A stretch of 64,000 nucleotides of DNA from contig CM049306.1 of the NCBI GenBank assembly GCA_026874595.1, forward strand, positions 40,116,019 through 40,180,018. The letters run 5' to 3'. Shown here one piece after another: positions 61,335 to 64,000 of this stretch; the first letter of the stretch is position 1, and every line of letters starts with the position of its first letter. The stretch is from Sipunculus nudus (lineage: Eukaryota; Annelida; Sipuncula; Golfingiida; Sipunculidae). The notes under the pieces are model-generated. The model did not search any database and was not told where the DNA came from. It saw nothing but the letters and a program-made list of their open reading frames with translations. Both the position numbers and the translations under genes were made by a program.

Positions 61335-62350
61335 TCAGAGTGGGACGGGTGAAGTCAGGCATGGACTGAGTGGCAAGGGGAAATAGAATGAGGTGTGTTG
61401 CATATTAGAATGGATGTCTGCAGCCGAAATGTGTATGTAGGTGGCATCACCTGCCTTAAAATCCAGAAAACTATCCAAGTTGTATACAAATGCAAAATTT
61501 AAGGCAGAAAAGTCAAACCACTGCCGAGATATGAGTGATTTTATACCACGGCAGAAAAACGGACGGACGCTGTGTAAAAATGGTTGCAGGTGGCGCAACC
61601 AGTTTTGCGTATGATAAAGAGCTATGTCTGATCTTTATACACCAGCAAAATTTCAGGGGGGTATGTCAAACCAGTCCTGAGATATTAGCATGGATGTCTG
61701 CAGTGTAAACATTAATTTAGGTGGCGCCACCTACAAAAAGAATCGAGAAAGCTATCCAAGATATATAAACATGCAAAATTTTAGGCATATAAGTCAAACC
61801 ACTGCCGAGATTGAGTGATTTTATCCCAAGGCAGAAAAAACAGACGGACGCTGTGAAAAAAATGGTTGCAAGTGGCGCCACCAGTTTTCCCTATGATAGA
61901 GAGCTATGTTAGATCTATACACGTGCAATATTTCAGGAGGATACGCAAAACCAGTCCTGAATTATAAGCCTGGATGTCTGCAGCCTGAACGTGAATGTAG
62001 GTGGCGCCACCTGTCATAAAATCAAGAATGCTATCCAGGATGAATACACATGCTTAATTTCAGGTGGTCAAGTCCAACCACTGCAGACATATGAGTGAAT
62101 TTATCCCAAGGCAGATGAACAGATGGAAGCTGTGCAAAAATAGTTGCAGGTGGCGCCACTATTTTTATGTATGTTATAAAGCTATCCAAGGGCTACATTT
62201 GTGCAAAATCTTTTGTCTGATTGGTCAAACGAGTCCGAAGATATCGGGATTAATGTGTCAAAACAGACGACAGAGATGGACGCATCGGAGAGAAGTAAGG
62301 TCAGAGGTCAACGCAAAATATTTTGGCACCAGTTCACAAGTGACCCGATA
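61335..62350. repeat. ~290-bp tandem repeat (three units) with GGTGGCGCCACC palindromes
   Basis: The word TGGATGTCTGCAG recurs at about 61,401, 61,691 and 61,972, each followed about 30 nt later by GGTGGCxxCACCT. Half-way through each unit AAGTCAAACCACTGCCGAGA and GGTGGCGCxACCAGTTTT recur. The CGCCACC-type motif is shared with the 53.2-55.0-kb element. Confidence 0.8.
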
Positions 62351-62544
62351 ATCCTGTAAAGGTTCGGAAAAATCTGTCCACTGGTCTCAGAGTTCTTTTC
62401 CGAAAACGAACGCGGCGGCGGCGGAACCACGTCAAAAAATAGTATCCGCAAAACTTTGTCTTGGCGGATGCAATAAGCTTAATCCAAAATGCCAAGCAAG
62501 ACCAAATGGCTAAACCGAAAAGCCGTTCACTCCTTCGAGACAGC

Positions 62545-63185
62545 GTGGATTAATCACACTCAAATGCATCCCTGGAGTAAGGCACGTAAGGCAATAAGGA
62601 GGAAAATGTAGCGCTCAGCACACTGATCATACACTTATAGTCCGATATTGCAACAAAATATTCAAATTACATGTTATCGTAAGGGGAAATATGCAAACAA
62701 ACAGGTTAGATCCGATCAATTATAAGGTCTTAAAGATAAATAAAAAAAAATACGAAAATTATTAACGCTGGTTGTGCAAAAAAGGGACTTATAATTATGT
62801 TCAGTGTTCATTTGATGTCAGGCGGATGCTTAGAATTTAAATATATTGTTCAGTTGATGATTACGTAATAATTAGGTGGTTTAATCACACTCAAAAGCCA
62901 TCCATGGAGTATAAGGAAATAAGGATGACTGTTTCGTTCAACATAACGTAAATGACACTTATCATGGTCCATCTGAATAATACATTTACATGTGATTGAT
63001 ATCAAAAATATGCCAACAAATAGGTTCGATCGATCCGCCTCGTGTTAATAAAAATTTTCAAAATCATAAGAAAAACATAACCGCTGATTGTTTAAACAGG
63101 AACTTCTCTTAAATATTCATTTTAGGTCTATTGCTTAGTTGACAGTTATTTTGAAATGTACTTGTCTTTACCAACCGTTTGTACT
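62545..63185. repeat. Diverged ~330-bp tandem duplication
   Basis: TTAATCACACTCAAA occurs at about 62,551 and 62,880. Afterwards both copies share ATCCxTGGAGTA, AATATGCxAACAAA, AGGTTxGATC and an AACCGCTG/AACGCTG-TTG tail. Identity by eye is low, so the duplication is old. Confidence 0.65.
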
Positions 63186-63374
63186 CTCAGTTGAATAGAA
63201 GGTTACTTTTCCTATTTATATATAAAAATCTCTCTTTAGGGATATTATGTTCATTCATGATATTTGTAATTTATGATATATAGATTCGCCCAAAAGCATG
63301 AGGCGAGCGGTAATGAAAGTAACTCGTTTAAAAAGCGACTTCTTTAAAGTTTCAAAGGGTGTTCAACAAGATCC

Positions 63375-63465
63375 CGAAAAGAAAGACAAAGAATCAGATT
63401 CATATCAGCAAAATTAGCTTGATCTTCTCGCAAGAAAATGTTACAGTTTCTGCGGCTGTGCACCG
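63375..63465 (+). pseudogene. Possible relic of the last SLC22 exon (exon 10 type)
   Basis: The segment reads KKTKNQIHISKISLIFSQEN and resembles KKPEI..GIPISKISMEVPHEK in exon 10 of copies A and B; the nucleotide core ATCAGCAAAATTAGC is identical. It lies 3.5 kb after exon 9 of copy C, far beyond the ~390-bp spacing in A and B, with repeats between. It could also belong to a further paralogue. Confidence 0.4.
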
Positions 63466-63844
63466 ACCAAAGTTAACAGGGAACACTGGTGTTACAACTT
63501 TTCGGAATGAACCGTATAAACAATGATATTATGTTTTTCGGTCCAAATGACCTTTTTTAAATTGTAAACTCCAAGCTCAATTGATAACCTTTTATATTCC
63601 GTAGTCAACCCTATTGTTGATATAAGATCGTTACTGTCAGAAATATACTGCGCATGTTTACTGCTCCTTGACGTTGTACAATACCGTTTGCCGGTTTGTT
63701 CACTTATGGATTGTATTTATCTACATAGCTTTAAAACAATTGCTATTGACTTTTTATTCACATACTTGAGGCATTGTTAGATCTCAGAAACAATGACTTT
63801 GATGCAGTTGCATAGTGGACCATGAGAGGTCCTCCATTAGCCGT

Positions 63845-63934
63845 GATTGACATTAAGAGTACTGTAAACAAAACAATGGAAGGCCCCCTATGTGTTAAAG
63901 TTCAGTATTTTATATTGAAAAGGTGTAACGTGTG
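63845..63934 (+). promoter_or_regulatory. Fourth candidate SLC22-type first exon at the window edge
   Basis: GATTGACATTAAGAG begins at 63,845 and a GTAGGTAG donor follows 63,934, with TTCAGTATTT between, as in the 25,953 copy. It suggests another SLC22 paralogue to the right of the window. Confidence 0.35.
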
Positions 63935-64000
63935 GTAGGTAGACGTTTATTATTTCCGATTTTCTTATCCTTCATTGTGACAAGGATCCTTTACTCTCGG

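Overview
The window looks like nuclear DNA of an invertebrate animal, most likely a lophotrochozoan such as a bivalve. It is AT-rich, its genes are split into short exons with GT-AG introns, and it is crowded with decayed transposons: Ty3/gypsy, LINE, SINE, MITE, Helitron-like and hAT-like. There is no prokaryotic signature. The species is inferred from style only.

Layout. (1) 1-834 holds the last two exons of an EGF-domain gene. (2) 0.95-8.07 kb is gene-free apart from a decayed LINE at 5.0-6.1 kb. (3) 8.08-21.1 kb and 26.3-39.5 kb are two copies of a roughly 13-kb segmental duplication. Each copy contains a complete ten-exon SLC22-type membrane transporter gene (12,385-18,389 and 30,646-37,236). 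I reconstructed both by hand. The ten exons have identical lengths in the two copies and sum to 1,740 nt (579 codons plus stop). (4) Between the copies lies a 4.4-kb foldback element (21,397-25,798) with hAT-like ends, an 8-bp target duplication, long inverted arms and a central array of about 117-bp monomers. (5) 41,250-48,703 is a decayed Ty3/gypsy-like retrotransposon. Its pol domains run protease, integrase, reverse transcriptase, RNase H (integrase before RT, as in Gmr1-type elements), its RT is tandemly duplicated, and its two LTRs face opposite ways. (6) 52.5-59.9 kb holds a third SLC22 paralogue, a pseudogene with stops, an indel, a split exon and exons 4-7 missing. (7) 59.9-64 kb is repeats plus, at the right edge, a candidate first exon that hints at a fourth paralogue beyond the window.

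How it fits together. The functional content is a tandem family of 12-TM organic-ion transporters of the major facilitator superfamily: two intact copies, one dead copy and perhaps one more off the edge. A recurrent module (a GATTGACWTTAAGAG word, about 90-110 nt, then a GTAGGTA donor) occurs four times upstream of copies and looks like a duplicated 5' non-coding first exon. Insertions present in one duplicate but not the other order some events. The clearest is a 411-bp TRIM-like mini-retrotransposon (33,891-34,301) in intron 5 of the second gene, with a 10-nt tRNA-Pro primer-binding match and a polypurine tract. All exon joins, family assignments and repeat limits were read by eye without database searches.
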